Below, piece by piece: positions 40,684 through 47,584 of a stretch of 64,000 nt of DNA. The DNA is from JAXLQL01 sp046331625 (GTDB taxonomy: Bacteria > Acidobacteriota > Terriglobia > Bryobacterales > Bryobacteraceae). The notes beneath the pieces were generated by a model. The model saw only the letters and a program-made list of their open reading frames with translations, ran no database searches and was not told the origin of the DNA. A program made the translations under genes and the position numbers. Position 1 is the first letter of the stretch. Every line of letters starts with the position of its first letter. Location: NCBI GenBank assembly GCA_046331625.1, contig JAXLQL010000004.1, positions 372,001 through 436,000 on the forward strand, given 5' to 3'.

Positions 40684-41898
40684 TCAGGATCGCTGGGCGA
40701 AGCGGCGAAAGGCAAGCACCGCGTTCAGCCCCCCGAAGGCGAACGCGTTCGAGAGCGCCGCTTCCACTTGCAACGTGCGGCTTTGATTCGGAATCACGTC
40801 GAGATCGCAATCGGGATCGGGCTCGTTGTAGTTCGCTGTCGGCGGCAGCACGCCCGTGTGAAGCGCGAGCGCCGTGGCCGCTGCTTCCAGCGCGCCAGCC
40901 GCTCCGAGCGCGTGCCCGTGCATGCTCTTCGTCGAGGAGATCGCCACCCGCTCCACCGCCGAGCCAAAAACACGGCGGATCGCTTTTGTTTCGGTGGCGT
41001 CATTGGCCGCCGTTCCCGTTCCGTGCGCGTTCACGTAGCCCACCTGTTCCGGCGTCAACCCCGCATCGCCAAGTGCGGCCTGTATCGCCGCAGCCGGACC
41101 TTCCACCGAAGGCTGCGTGACGTGATGCGCATCGGCCGTCATCCCGAAGCCCGCGATCTCGGCGAACACGGTCGCGCCGCGCGCCAGCGCCGCATCCAGA
41201 GGTTCCAGCACCAGCATCGCGCCGCCTTCGCCCAGCACCAAGCCCTTGCGGTCGCGCGAAAAAGGCCGGCAAGTATCGGGCGCCAGCACCCGCATCGCTT
41301 CCCATGCCTTCAGGATTCCCATGCTGAAGATCGCTTCGCTACCGCCCGTAAGCGCGAGGTCCACTTGCCCCGATCGCACCATCCAGAACGCCTGGCCAAT
41401 CGCGTGATTCGAAGACGCGCACGCGGTCGAGAGGTTGTAGACCGGACCCGTAACGCCAAACTCCATCGCCAGAAAACTCGCGCCGGCGTTCGCCATGATG
41501 CGCGGAATCGTCAGTGGTGGCACCCGCGGATTTCCTTGCCGGTAGAGCTGTTCGAACGCGCGGTCCTCGGTGTCTTTGCCGCCCACCGCTGAACCCGTCA
41601 CGATCGCCGACCGCGCACCGGCGAGCGAAACACCCGCTTGCTTCACGGCTTCCCGTGCGGCGATCAGCGAGAACTGCGCGAAGCGGTCAATCTGGTCCGC
41701 GATCTTGGGTTCGAAGTGCGCCAGCGGAGCGTAGTCCTTCACTTCGGCCCCATTGGGCGCGCGCAGTTGATTGCAGTCCACCGCGCGGATCGGAGCAATG
41801 CCCGATATGCCGTTCGAGACCGCGTTCCAGAATGAATCCCGCGTATGGCCGAGCGGTGAGATGACGCCGATGCCCGTAACGGCAACGCGCCGCATCAT
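40684..41898 (-). CDS. fabF: Beta-ketoacyl-ACP synthase (KAS I/II, FabF-type)
   Basis: The 404-residue thiolase-fold enzyme keeps the catalytic triad: C160 in STACASSNHAIG, H292 in NAHGTGT and H329 in SMHGH, with K324 in SSTK. Substrate pocket residues follow the FabF pattern (GSAVGGKD; AFGGLNAVLAF). It condenses acyl thioesters with malonyl-ACP. It overlaps the ACP gene by 4 nt (ATGA), so it probably uses that dedicated carrier rather than the housekeeping AcpP. The operon lacks fabG, fabH and fabD. Confidence 0.93.
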   Translation of the reverse strand: MMRRVAVTGIGVISPLGHTRDSFWNAVSNGISGIAPIRAVDCNQLRAPNGAEVKDYAPLAHFEPKIADQIDRFAQFSLIAAREAVKQAGVSLAGARSAIVTGSAVGGKDTEDRAFEQLYRQGNPRVPPLTIPRIMANAGASFLAMEFGVTGPVYNLSTACASSNHAIGQAFWMVRSGQVDLALTGGSEAIFSMGILKAWEAMRVLAPDTCRPFSRDRKGLVLGEGGAMLVLEPLDAALARGATVFAEIAGFGMTADAHHVTQPSVEGPAAAIQAALGDAGLTPEQVGYVNAHGTGTAANDATETKAIRRVFGSAVERVAISSTKSMHGHALGAAGALEAAATALALHTGVLPPTANYNEPDPDCDLDVIPNQSRTLQVEAALSNAFAFGGLNAVLAFRRFAQRS

Positions 41899-42185
41899 GA
41901 TTGGCTCGGAGACGGCTTGGGCTCGATCGGTTTGGCTTCACCGCTTTCGATCACGCGGTGCAAGCCCGACGCCAGGTCTCCGATGGTTTTCAATTGCCCG
42001 CTCTTCATCACTTCATCCGGTATGGACACCTGAAATTCGCTTTCGAGCGCAAACAGGATGTTGATTCCGTCGAGCGAGTCGATCTTCAATTCCTCGAAGG
42101 TCGATTCGAGTTTGATTGTCTCGGCGGGAAGGTGTTGCGACTTGGCAATCGCGCCGATCACACGTTGAGCGAATTCGTCGGACAT
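41895..42185 (-). CDS. Acyl carrier protein
   Basis: The protein is 96 residues from ATG 42185. Helix I (FAQRVIGAIAKSQHL) leads to the phosphopantetheine attachment site S37 in ELKIDSLDGINILFALESEF; helices III and IV follow, with a Pro-rich tail (KPIEPKPSPSQS). It is acidic, as expected. The start lies within the 3' end of the deacetylase gene (28-nt overlap), and its stop overlaps fabF, making all three translationally linked. Confidence 0.92.
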   Translation of the reverse strand: MSDEFAQRVIGAIAKSQHLPAETIKLESTFEELKIDSLDGINILFALESEFQVSIPDEVMKSGQLKTIGDLASGLHRVIESGEAKPIEPKPSPSQS

Positions 42186-42901
42186 AGGATTTCTGAGACG
42201 GTTTCGAAGCGCCAACCCTGGTCCAGAAGAATGGGCATCACGCGCCGCACCGAACCGATAGTCTCTCGAATATCGGGCTTCGATGCAAGTTCACGCCCGT
42301 CGTGAAGGCAAAAGATCGCGCCCGGAATCGCGCCCTTCTCGAGGCGCGCGACGATGGATGCCGCGTCCAGTTTCCAATCGAGAGCAAGCGTTGTCCAGGT
42401 CACGCCCATCAATCCCAACCGGTGCTGCGCGTCGCCGAGCCCCGGCCACCGGACCCCGTACGGCGCGCGGAACCAGATCGGCGCCTTCCCGTGGATCTCT
42501 TGCAGCGTCCGCTGCGCCTGCGCCAGTTCGCCGTAGATGAACGCCGCCGAGCGCATCCAGAGCGGTGCGTGCGTCTGCGTGTGGTTTCCGATCTCGTGCC
42601 CCGCCCGTGACACCTGCCTTGTGATCGAAGACAGCCGCTCCGCCGACGCGCCGCATTGGAAGAAGGTGGCACGCACGCCGAACGATTCGAGCGCGTCGAG
42701 CAGTTCGGGCGTGGATTCCGACGGCCCATCGTCGAACGTGAGCGCGATCGATCTGCGGTCGCGCGCGCCGCGATGCACCGATGACGCCACCAGTGACGAG
42801 CGCGGAGATCGCACCGCCCATGCCGCTGTTGCGGCGCTTGCGGCCACCGCGGCCGAGATCAAACCCACCATGGGCGGTCTCGCATACCGCCATTTTCGCA
42901 T
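42158..42901 (-). CDS. Polysaccharide deacetylase (NodB homology), membrane-anchored
   Basis: The protein is 247 residues from ATG 42901; ATG 42871 is an alternative. A signal-anchor (VGLISAAVAASAATAAWAV) precedes a NodB domain: motif 1 IALTFDDGPSESTPELLDAL (catalytic and metal Asp), motif 2 HEIGNHTQTHAPLW (H-x3-H metal ligands), motif 3 APIWFRAPYGVRWP (Arg), motif 4 SIVARLEKGAIPGAIFCLHDG and a late His. It de-N- or de-O-acetylates a glycan or lipid sugar. It leads the operon with ACP, ketosynthase and AKR, and is divergent from cbiM. Location is the inner membrane, facing the periplasm. Confidence 0.87.
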   Translation of the reverse strand: MRKWRYARPPMVGLISAAVAASAATAAWAVRSPRSSLVASSVHRGARDRRSIALTFDDGPSESTPELLDALESFGVRATFFQCGASAERLSSITRQVSRAGHEIGNHTQTHAPLWMRSAAFIYGELAQAQRTLQEIHGKAPIWFRAPYGVRWPGLGDAQHRLGLMGVTWTTLALDWKLDAASIVARLEKGAIPGAIFCLHDGRELASKPDIRETIGSVRRVMPILLDQGWRFETVSEILCPTNSLNV

Positions 42902-42988
42902 TCCGCTGTCGAATCCCGGATCCGGTGCCGCCTTTTCCTGCCGTGCTACGATCAGTGTTTTCGTGCTATCGCTCGCGCCGCTGGCCTC

Positions 42989-44056
42989 ATGCACATCCCA
43001 GATGGCTATCTGAGTCCCTCTACGTGCGCCGTGCTCTACGCCGGCGCCGCACCGTTCTGGTATGTGGCCACCAAGCGCGTATCCGCGCTGTTGCACACGC
43101 GCCTCGTTCCTCTTCTCTCTTTGTTCGCCGCATTCTCGTTCGTGCTGATGATGTTCAACCTTCCCTTGCCAGGGGGAACCACCGGACACGCGGCTGGCAT
43201 CGGGATCGCGAGCGTTGTGTTGGGACCGTGGGCGTCGATCCTCGCCATCTCCATGGCGCTCATCATTCAAGCCGTCTTCTTCGGCGATGGCGGAATTACC
43301 GCGATCGGAGCAAACTGTTTCAACATGGCCGCCGTAGGATCTATCGTGGCCTACGGAGTCTATCGAGCCGTCTCGGCGGGTGCGCCGCTCGACTCGCCGC
43401 GTCGCGTCATGGCCGCCGGACTCGGCGGTTACCTCGGCATCAACATGGCCGCGCTTCTCACGGCGATCGAATTCGGCGTCCAACCGATGCTGTTTCATGA
43501 CGCCTCGGGAACTCCGCTCTACGCCCCGTACCCGTTGAAAATCGCGGTTCCCGCGATGATGATCGGTCACATCACCGTCGCTGGTTTGGCCGAGTTCTTC
43601 GTCACCGCTGGTCTGGTGGCGTACCTACAACGCACCGATCTCTCGCTGCTCAAACTCACCGCCCCGGGCGCAGCCGCGGCGGAAATCGGCGCGCGGGGCG
43701 CCGTGCAATCCACTCGAGGGCTCTGGATCATTCTCGGGTTGCTCATGATCCTGACTCCGCTCGGAATCCTCGCCGCCGGAACCGCTTGGGGCGAGTGGGG
43801 ACCCGCCGATTTTCGCGAAGAGTCAGCCCGCGCGGGCATCGCTGCCGCGTCAGGCGGAGTCGCGCCTCCCAAGCAAGCGCCGCAAGGCCTCTCCCGCCTC
43901 GCCGATTTCTGGACCGCGCCGATCCCCGACTACGCGCCTCCGTTCTTCAAGAGCCCCCAACTCGGTTACGCACTCAGCGCATTCTTCGGCGTCGGGCTGA
44001 CCATCCTCGCCTTCCAAGGCATCGCGTTCGTGGCCGGCCGCGCGAGGAAATCCTGA
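42989..44056 (+). CDS. cbiM: Cobalt/nickel ECF transporter component CbiM, with CbiN-like C-terminus
   Basis: The 355-residue membrane protein begins MHIPDGYLSPSTCAVLY; the free amino terminus with His2 and a third His is the metal-binding site of CbiM/NikM. Multiple helices follow (FVLMMFNLPLPGGTTGHAAG; IGIASVVLGPWASILAISMALIIQAVFFGDGGITAIGAN). Beyond residue 235 (TRGLWIILGLLMILTPLGILA; FKSPQLGYALSAFFGVGL) it has a PDGLE/CbiN-like extension that replaces a separate cbiN. It is the S-component of an energy-coupling factor importer. The stop overlaps the cbiQ start (TGATG). No cobalamin riboswitch fits in the 87-nt divergent gap. Confidence 0.94.
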   Translation: MHIPDGYLSPSTCAVLYAGAAPFWYVATKRVSALLHTRLVPLLSLFAAFSFVLMMFNLPLPGGTTGHAAGIGIASVVLGPWASILAISMALIIQAVFFGDGGITAIGANCFNMAAVGSIVAYGVYRAVSAGAPLDSPRRVMAAGLGGYLGINMAALLTAIEFGVQPMLFHDASGTPLYAPYPLKIAVPAMMIGHITVAGLAEFFVTAGLVAYLQRTDLSLLKLTAPGAAAAEIGARGAVQSTRGLWIILGLLMILTPLGILAAGTAWGEWGPADFREESARAGIAAASGGVAPPKQAPQGLSRLADFWTAPIPDYAPPFFKSPQLGYALSAFFGVGLTILAFQGIAFVAGRARKS

Positions 44057-44880
44057 TGGGCGGCTTTCATTCGCACGGCGCGAACAAGACGTTCCTCGAA
44101 CGCACCGTGGCGCATCTCCTCGCGCTACTCGACTACGCCGCTCTCGCCGAGGACCTCGCCCAACGCGGGCACCTGCTGCAGCGCCTCGATCCTCGGGTCA
44201 AGGTCACCGGATTGTTCGCATTGATCGCAGTGTCGGCGTGGGCGCCGAAACTCTGGATCGTGTGCGCGATCTTCGCCGTGGGCGTGATCCTGGCGGCCGC
44301 CTCGCGCGTGCCTGTCTGGCTGCTTGCGATGCGCTTCTGGGCACCCGCGCTGCTCTTCACGGGCGCCATCGCTGTTCCTGCGCTGTTTGTTACGCCCGGA
44401 GACGCCATCGGCAACGGCGTGATGACATGGCAGGGGTTGCGTTCGGCATCGATGCTGATCGCGCGCGCCGAAACCGCCGTGACGCTCTCTTCGCTGCTAG
44501 TCCTCACGACGCCTTGGACCCACGTGCTCAAGGCACTGCGAGTCTTCCACGTTCCCGTGATCTTCGTCGCCATCCTCGCCATGACGTGGCGTTACGCCTG
44601 GTTGCTGCTACAAACGGCGCAGGATATGTTTGAATCACGACGCAGCCGCCATGTCGGCAAGCTTTCCGCCTCAGAGAACCGCGACGTCGCCGCGGCCAGC
44701 GCCGGAGTGTTGCTCGCCAAGACGATGGCCCTCGGCGGCGACGTCTACCTTGCCATGCGCTCCCGCGGCTACCGCGGCGAGGTCCACCTGCTCGACCAGT
44801 TCCGCATGCAGTCTCGCGACTGGGCCGCACTCGCCGGATTCCTCGGCGCCGCAGCCGCTGCTTGGGGGGCTGGCAGATGA
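44056..44880 (+). CDS. cbiQ: ECF transporter transmembrane component CbiQ
   Basis: This encodes 274 residues from ATG 44056 overlapping the cbiM stop. LAQRGHLLQRLDPRVKVTGLFALIAVSAWA is the usual CbiQ entry. The later cytoplasmic helices carry the two ATPase-coupling motifs, ARAETAVTLSSLLVLTTPW and AMRSRGYRGEVHLLD (A-x-R-x-R-G, contacting CbiO). The last helix ends GFLGAAAAAWG. Between this and cbiO lies a 172-nt gap with two REP-like elements. Confidence 0.92.
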   Translation: MGGFHSHGANKTFLERTVAHLLALLDYAALAEDLAQRGHLLQRLDPRVKVTGLFALIAVSAWAPKLWIVCAIFAVGVILAAASRVPVWLLAMRFWAPALLFTGAIAVPALFVTPGDAIGNGVMTWQGLRSASMLIARAETAVTLSSLLVLTTPWTHVLKALRVFHVPVIFVAILAMTWRYAWLLLQTAQDMFESRRSRHVGKLSASENRDVAAASAGVLLAKTMALGGDVYLAMRSRGYRGEVHLLDQFRMQSRDWAALAGFLGAAAAAWGAGR

Positions 44881-44908
44881 GCCCGTTGTCCGCACTCGCC
44901 TACCCATG

Positions 44909-44947
44909 TAGGGCGGGCTTCAGCCAGCGCGGGACTTCAGTCCCGCC
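44909..44947 (+). repeat. REP-like double hairpin, copy within the cbi operon (1)
   Basis: GGGCGGGCTTCAGCCAGCGC and GCGGGACTTCAGTCCCGC; a diverged copy of the element at 44995. Confidence 0.7.
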
Positions 44948-44994
44948 ACCCGTATCTCGTGCCCAACTCCTCACAGCCGATCTCCAGGCCCGAT

Positions 44995-45035
44995 TGTGGG
45001 GCAGGCTTCAGCCTGCGCGGGACTTCAGTCCCGCC
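44995..45035 (+). repeat. REP-like double hairpin, copy within the cbi operon (2)
   Basis: Two adjacent hairpins with the same TTCA loop, GCAGGC-TTCA-GCCTGC and GCGGGAC-TTCA-GTCCCGC. Identical over about 43 bp to the copy at 50468. It lies just before the cbiO ribosome-binding site and may stabilise the upstream transcript or reduce cbiO expression. Confidence 0.8.
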
Positions 45036-45052
45036 ACATCAGGAGCCCTCCA

Positions 45053-45799
45053 ATGAGCCTCTTCGAACTCGACAACGTCGGCTACTGGTATGACCGCCAT
45101 CAAGCGCTCGACTCGGTCACCCTCCGCGTGGAATCCGGCGAACGCGTCGCGCTCCTCGGCGCCAATGGCTGCGGCAAATCGACTCTCCTCCGAATCCTCG
45201 ACGGCCTCTACATCGCCGACTCCGGACGCGTGCAATTCCAAGGCACCGTGCTCGACGAGCACAACCTTTCGCACCCAACCTTCTCCTACGAGTTCCGCCG
45301 CCAAGTCGCGTTGCTCTTCCAGAACCCCGACGTACAGCTCTTCAATCCCACGGTCTTCGACGAAGTCGCCTTCGGACCTCTCCAGTTGCGCTGGCCACGC
45401 GAGCGCATCCTCGAAAAGGTCGAGGAAATGCTGCAGCGCCTCGGCATCACCGAACTGAAGGACCGCGCCCCGCACCGCCTTTCCGGCGGCGAGAAGAAGC
45501 GCGTCGCGCTGGCATCGGTGCTCGTGCTCGACCCCGCCGTGCTCCTGCTCGACGAGCCAACCGCTGCGCTCGATCCGCGCAGCCAGACCCAGTTCGTCGA
45601 CCTGCTCCGCAGCCTCGATCACGGCCGTACCGTGATCACCGCCACTCACGACCTCGACACCGTGGAAGACATCGCCGACCGCTGCCTCGTCATGCAGTGC
45701 GGCCAGATCATAGCCGAAGGCTCGCCGCGTCAGATCCTCGCCGACGCGGACCTGCTCGAGCGCGTCAATCTCGTGCACGCCCACCGTCACGCGCACTGA
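45053..45799 (+). CDS. cbiO: ECF transporter ATPase CbiO
   Basis: The protein is 248 residues from ATG 45053 (AGGAG 8 nt upstream). It is an ABC ATPase: Walker A GANGCGKST, Q-loop LLFQNPDVQLFNPTVFDEVAFGP, signature LSGGEKKRVALA, Walker B VLLLDEPTAALDP and the H-loop TATHDLDT. The VQLFNPTVFDEVAFGP wording after the Q-loop is typical of CbiO/EcfA. It energises the CbiMQ membrane part for cobalt (or nickel) uptake. It overlaps the convergent membrane protein by 35 nt. Confidence 0.94.
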   Translation: MSLFELDNVGYWYDRHQALDSVTLRVESGERVALLGANGCGKSTLLRILDGLYIADSGRVQFQGTVLDEHNLSHPTFSYEFRRQVALLFQNPDVQLFNPTVFDEVAFGPLQLRWPRERILEKVEEMLQRLGITELKDRAPHRLSGGEKKRVALASVLVLDPAVLLLDEPTAALDPRSQTQFVDLLRSLDHGRTVITATHDLDTVEDIADRCLVMQCGQIIAEGSPRQILADADLLERVNLVHAHRHAH

Positions 45800-46442
45800 A
45801 CGCGTGAAGGAACCCGCCCGCCCCGAGCGCCCACCCGGCCCAATAGATCGCCCACGGAAACGGACTCGGCAGCCCGCCCGCAACCAGATTCCGCCAGTCC
45901 CAACAAAAGGCCGCAACCAGGATGAGCGCCCCGCCGAGAATCGCCGCCCAATGCGCCGCCCCCAGCCGGAACGGCCGCCGCAGGAACCAACATCCGCCCG
46001 CGATCATCGTGGCCGCAATGAACACCGGCGCGATCACGGGACCATACCACGGCACCGGAATCAGGAACAGCACGTCCCAGGTGAACAATGATGCCGGCCA
46101 CGAGATCGTCATCCGAAGGAATACGTAGAAGGCGATGTCCCACGCACCGAATGCGACCGCGAATGCAGCTACTCGCTCGGCGGCCCTGCGCGCGGCGGCC
46201 AGTGCGATCGCGAGCACCATCAGGATCGTCGCCAACTCGCGCACCAGTTCCACCCGCAGCATCCACAACCGGCCTGCCTGCTCGAGTTGCACCAGCGTGA
46301 TGAGCGGGAACAGATCGGCGGCTGGAACGCCTGGATGCAGCGCCGCGCGCATCGGCTCATAGAGCGCGCGCAGGTACACCACCACCGCCGCTTCCACGAA
46401 TCCGAACGCCACGCCGAACAACACGAGCGCCAGGATTCGCAT
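45765..46442 (-). CDS. Six-helix membrane protein of unknown function
   Basis: The 225-residue protein is almost entirely hydrophobic helices (MRILALVLFGVAFGFVEAAVVVYL; LATILMVLAIALAAARRAA; AFAVAFGAWDIAFYVFLRM; VLFLIPVPWYGPVIAPVFIAATM; AAILGGALILVAAFCWDW; WAIYWAGWALGAGGFLHAF). Few charged residues are inside the helices. No family is recognised. It is monocistronic and convergent with cbiO. Confidence 0.6.
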   Translation of the reverse strand: MRILALVLFGVAFGFVEAAVVVYLRALYEPMRAALHPGVPAADLFPLITLVQLEQAGRLWMLRVELVRELATILMVLAIALAAARRAAERVAAFAVAFGAWDIAFYVFLRMTISWPASLFTWDVLFLIPVPWYGPVIAPVFIAATMIAGGCWFLRRPFRLGAAHWAAILGGALILVAAFCWDWRNLVAGGLPSPFPWAIYWAGWALGAGGFLHAFSARDGGRARD

Positions 46443-46455
46443 GCTTGGCGCGCCG

Positions 46456-46866
46456 TCACCGCACGTACTGCTGCACGAACTCGAGGTACCCTCTGCGGCC
46501 CGCGCGCTGGGTCCAGCCCTGCACCGACTTCTGGATTTCCCGGAGCGCTTTCACCAATGTCTCGAGCGGAATGATGCCGACGGAAATCTGCTTGGCCCCG
46601 GGGCCGTCCCCAGCCGTCATGGTGCCGCGCCCAAGTCGAACTTCGCAAATCGTGGCGACCTTGTCATATACCTTCTGCGCTCGTTCGCCGAGGTTGGGTT
46701 GTGGAGGCGTCTTGCCCGCGTCCTCAGCGCGGTAACGTTGCGACAAGGCGGCTATCGCGTCTTTGACGTCGTAGTCCAGCAACGATGGCTCTGTGCGGAA
46801 CACCGTCACAATCATCGCTTCGATGTTCTGCAGCACATCCATGTTCTCTTCGATAAATCGGTTCAT
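46456..46866 (-). CDS. Small soluble helical protein of unknown function
   Basis: The product is 136 residues from ATG 46866, preceded by GCAGGAG (the frame is open to 47001, but that extension is not convincing). It reads MNRFIEENMDVLQNIEAMIV, DYDVKDAIAALSQRYRAED and a C-terminal helix (ETLVKALREIQKSVQGWTQR). A conserved-looking hypothetical of this length is common in bacteria, but I do not recognise a name. Its 5' end is 134 nt from, and divergent to, the sigma factor. Confidence 0.6.
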   Translation of the reverse strand: MNRFIEENMDVLQNIEAMIVTVFRTEPSLLDYDVKDAIAALSQRYRAEDAGKTPPQPNLGERAQKVYDKVATICEVRLGRGTMTAGDGPGAKQISVGIIPLETLVKALREIQKSVQGWTQRAGRRGYLEFVQQYVR

Positions 46867-46999
46867 TGGCACTCCTGCAAGCGCACCGGGGGAGGCTCCA
46901 CTCCTGCCGATCATAGCATCGCGTTCCCCGGCGCGAAGTCGAGCTTCGTCATCGAACGCGCCGCGAATGCCGGCGTATGGACTGGTAGAATGAACGGTC

Positions 47000-47584
47000 A
47001 TGACGGGTCAAGGCGCCGATACCGTTCTGCAACTCATGAACGACCTACGCGCCGGCAGCAAAGAAGCCGCCAATCAGCTCACGGAATTGCTGTATCCGGA
47101 ACTGCGCCGCCTCGCAGCCGCGAAGATGCGATCCGAGCGCGCCGAACATTCCTGGCAACCGACTTTGCTGGTGAACGAGCTCTATCTCGAATTACTCAAG
47201 ATCAAGGGGCTACGGCCGGAAGAACAGCAAGACCGCGATGCCAAGCAGGCTTTCATGGGCCTGGCCGCGTTTCTGATGAAGCGCTTGCTCATTCACCACG
47301 CGCGCCCTGCCTCGGCCCGTGCGCAAAGAGTCGCCGTTGAGGACGGGCCTGATTTTCAGGCGTCCGGACCCGAAACCCTCAGCCACGTGGAGCACCTCCT
47401 CGACCGTCTGGCGGAAGTGGATCCGAAGTTCCGGACCGTCGTCGAAATGCGGGTTTTCGAGGGAGCTACCGGCGAGGAGATCGCGGCGCGGCTGGGCTGC
47501 AGCCGCAAGACCGCGGGCATCTACTGGGACTTTGCCCGCAAATGGCTGCAGCAGGAAATGACCGGCGCTCACGGCCATGCCTGA
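47000..47584 (+). CDS. ECF-type RNA polymerase sigma factor (acidobacterial/planctomycete subgroup)
   Basis: The protein is 194 residues with the sigma-70 region 2 (LLYPELRRLAAAKMRSERA...SWQPTLLVNELYLELLK) and region 4 HTH (LAEVDPKFRTVVEMRVFEGATGEEIAARLGCSRKTAGIYWDFARKWL). The wording matches the ECF group called Sig-70_X6/SigJ-like in acidobacteria and planctomycetes. No anti-sigma factor is adjacent. Its last 8 nt overlap the Ser/Thr kinase gene, the usual arrangement for this sigma subgroup, where the kinase is thought to regulate the sigma factor. Confidence 0.9.
   Translation: MTGQGADTVLQLMNDLRAGSKEAANQLTELLYPELRRLAAAKMRSERAEHSWQPTLLVNELYLELLKIKGLRPEEQQDRDAKQAFMGLAAFLMKRLLIHHARPASARAQRVAVEDGPDFQASGPETLSHVEHLLDRLAEVDPKFRTVVEMRVFEGATGEEIAARLGCSRKTAGIYWDFARKWLQQEMTGAHGHA

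Noticed and set aside
42902..42988. Cobalamin riboswitch or regulator site before cbiM
   Set aside because: Only 87 nt separate the divergent genes, and no B12-box-like sequence is visible.
42902..43570. N-terminal extension of the deacetylase frame
   Set aside because: It is antisense to cbiM and has no sequence like a deacetylase; ATG 42901 starts the signal anchor.
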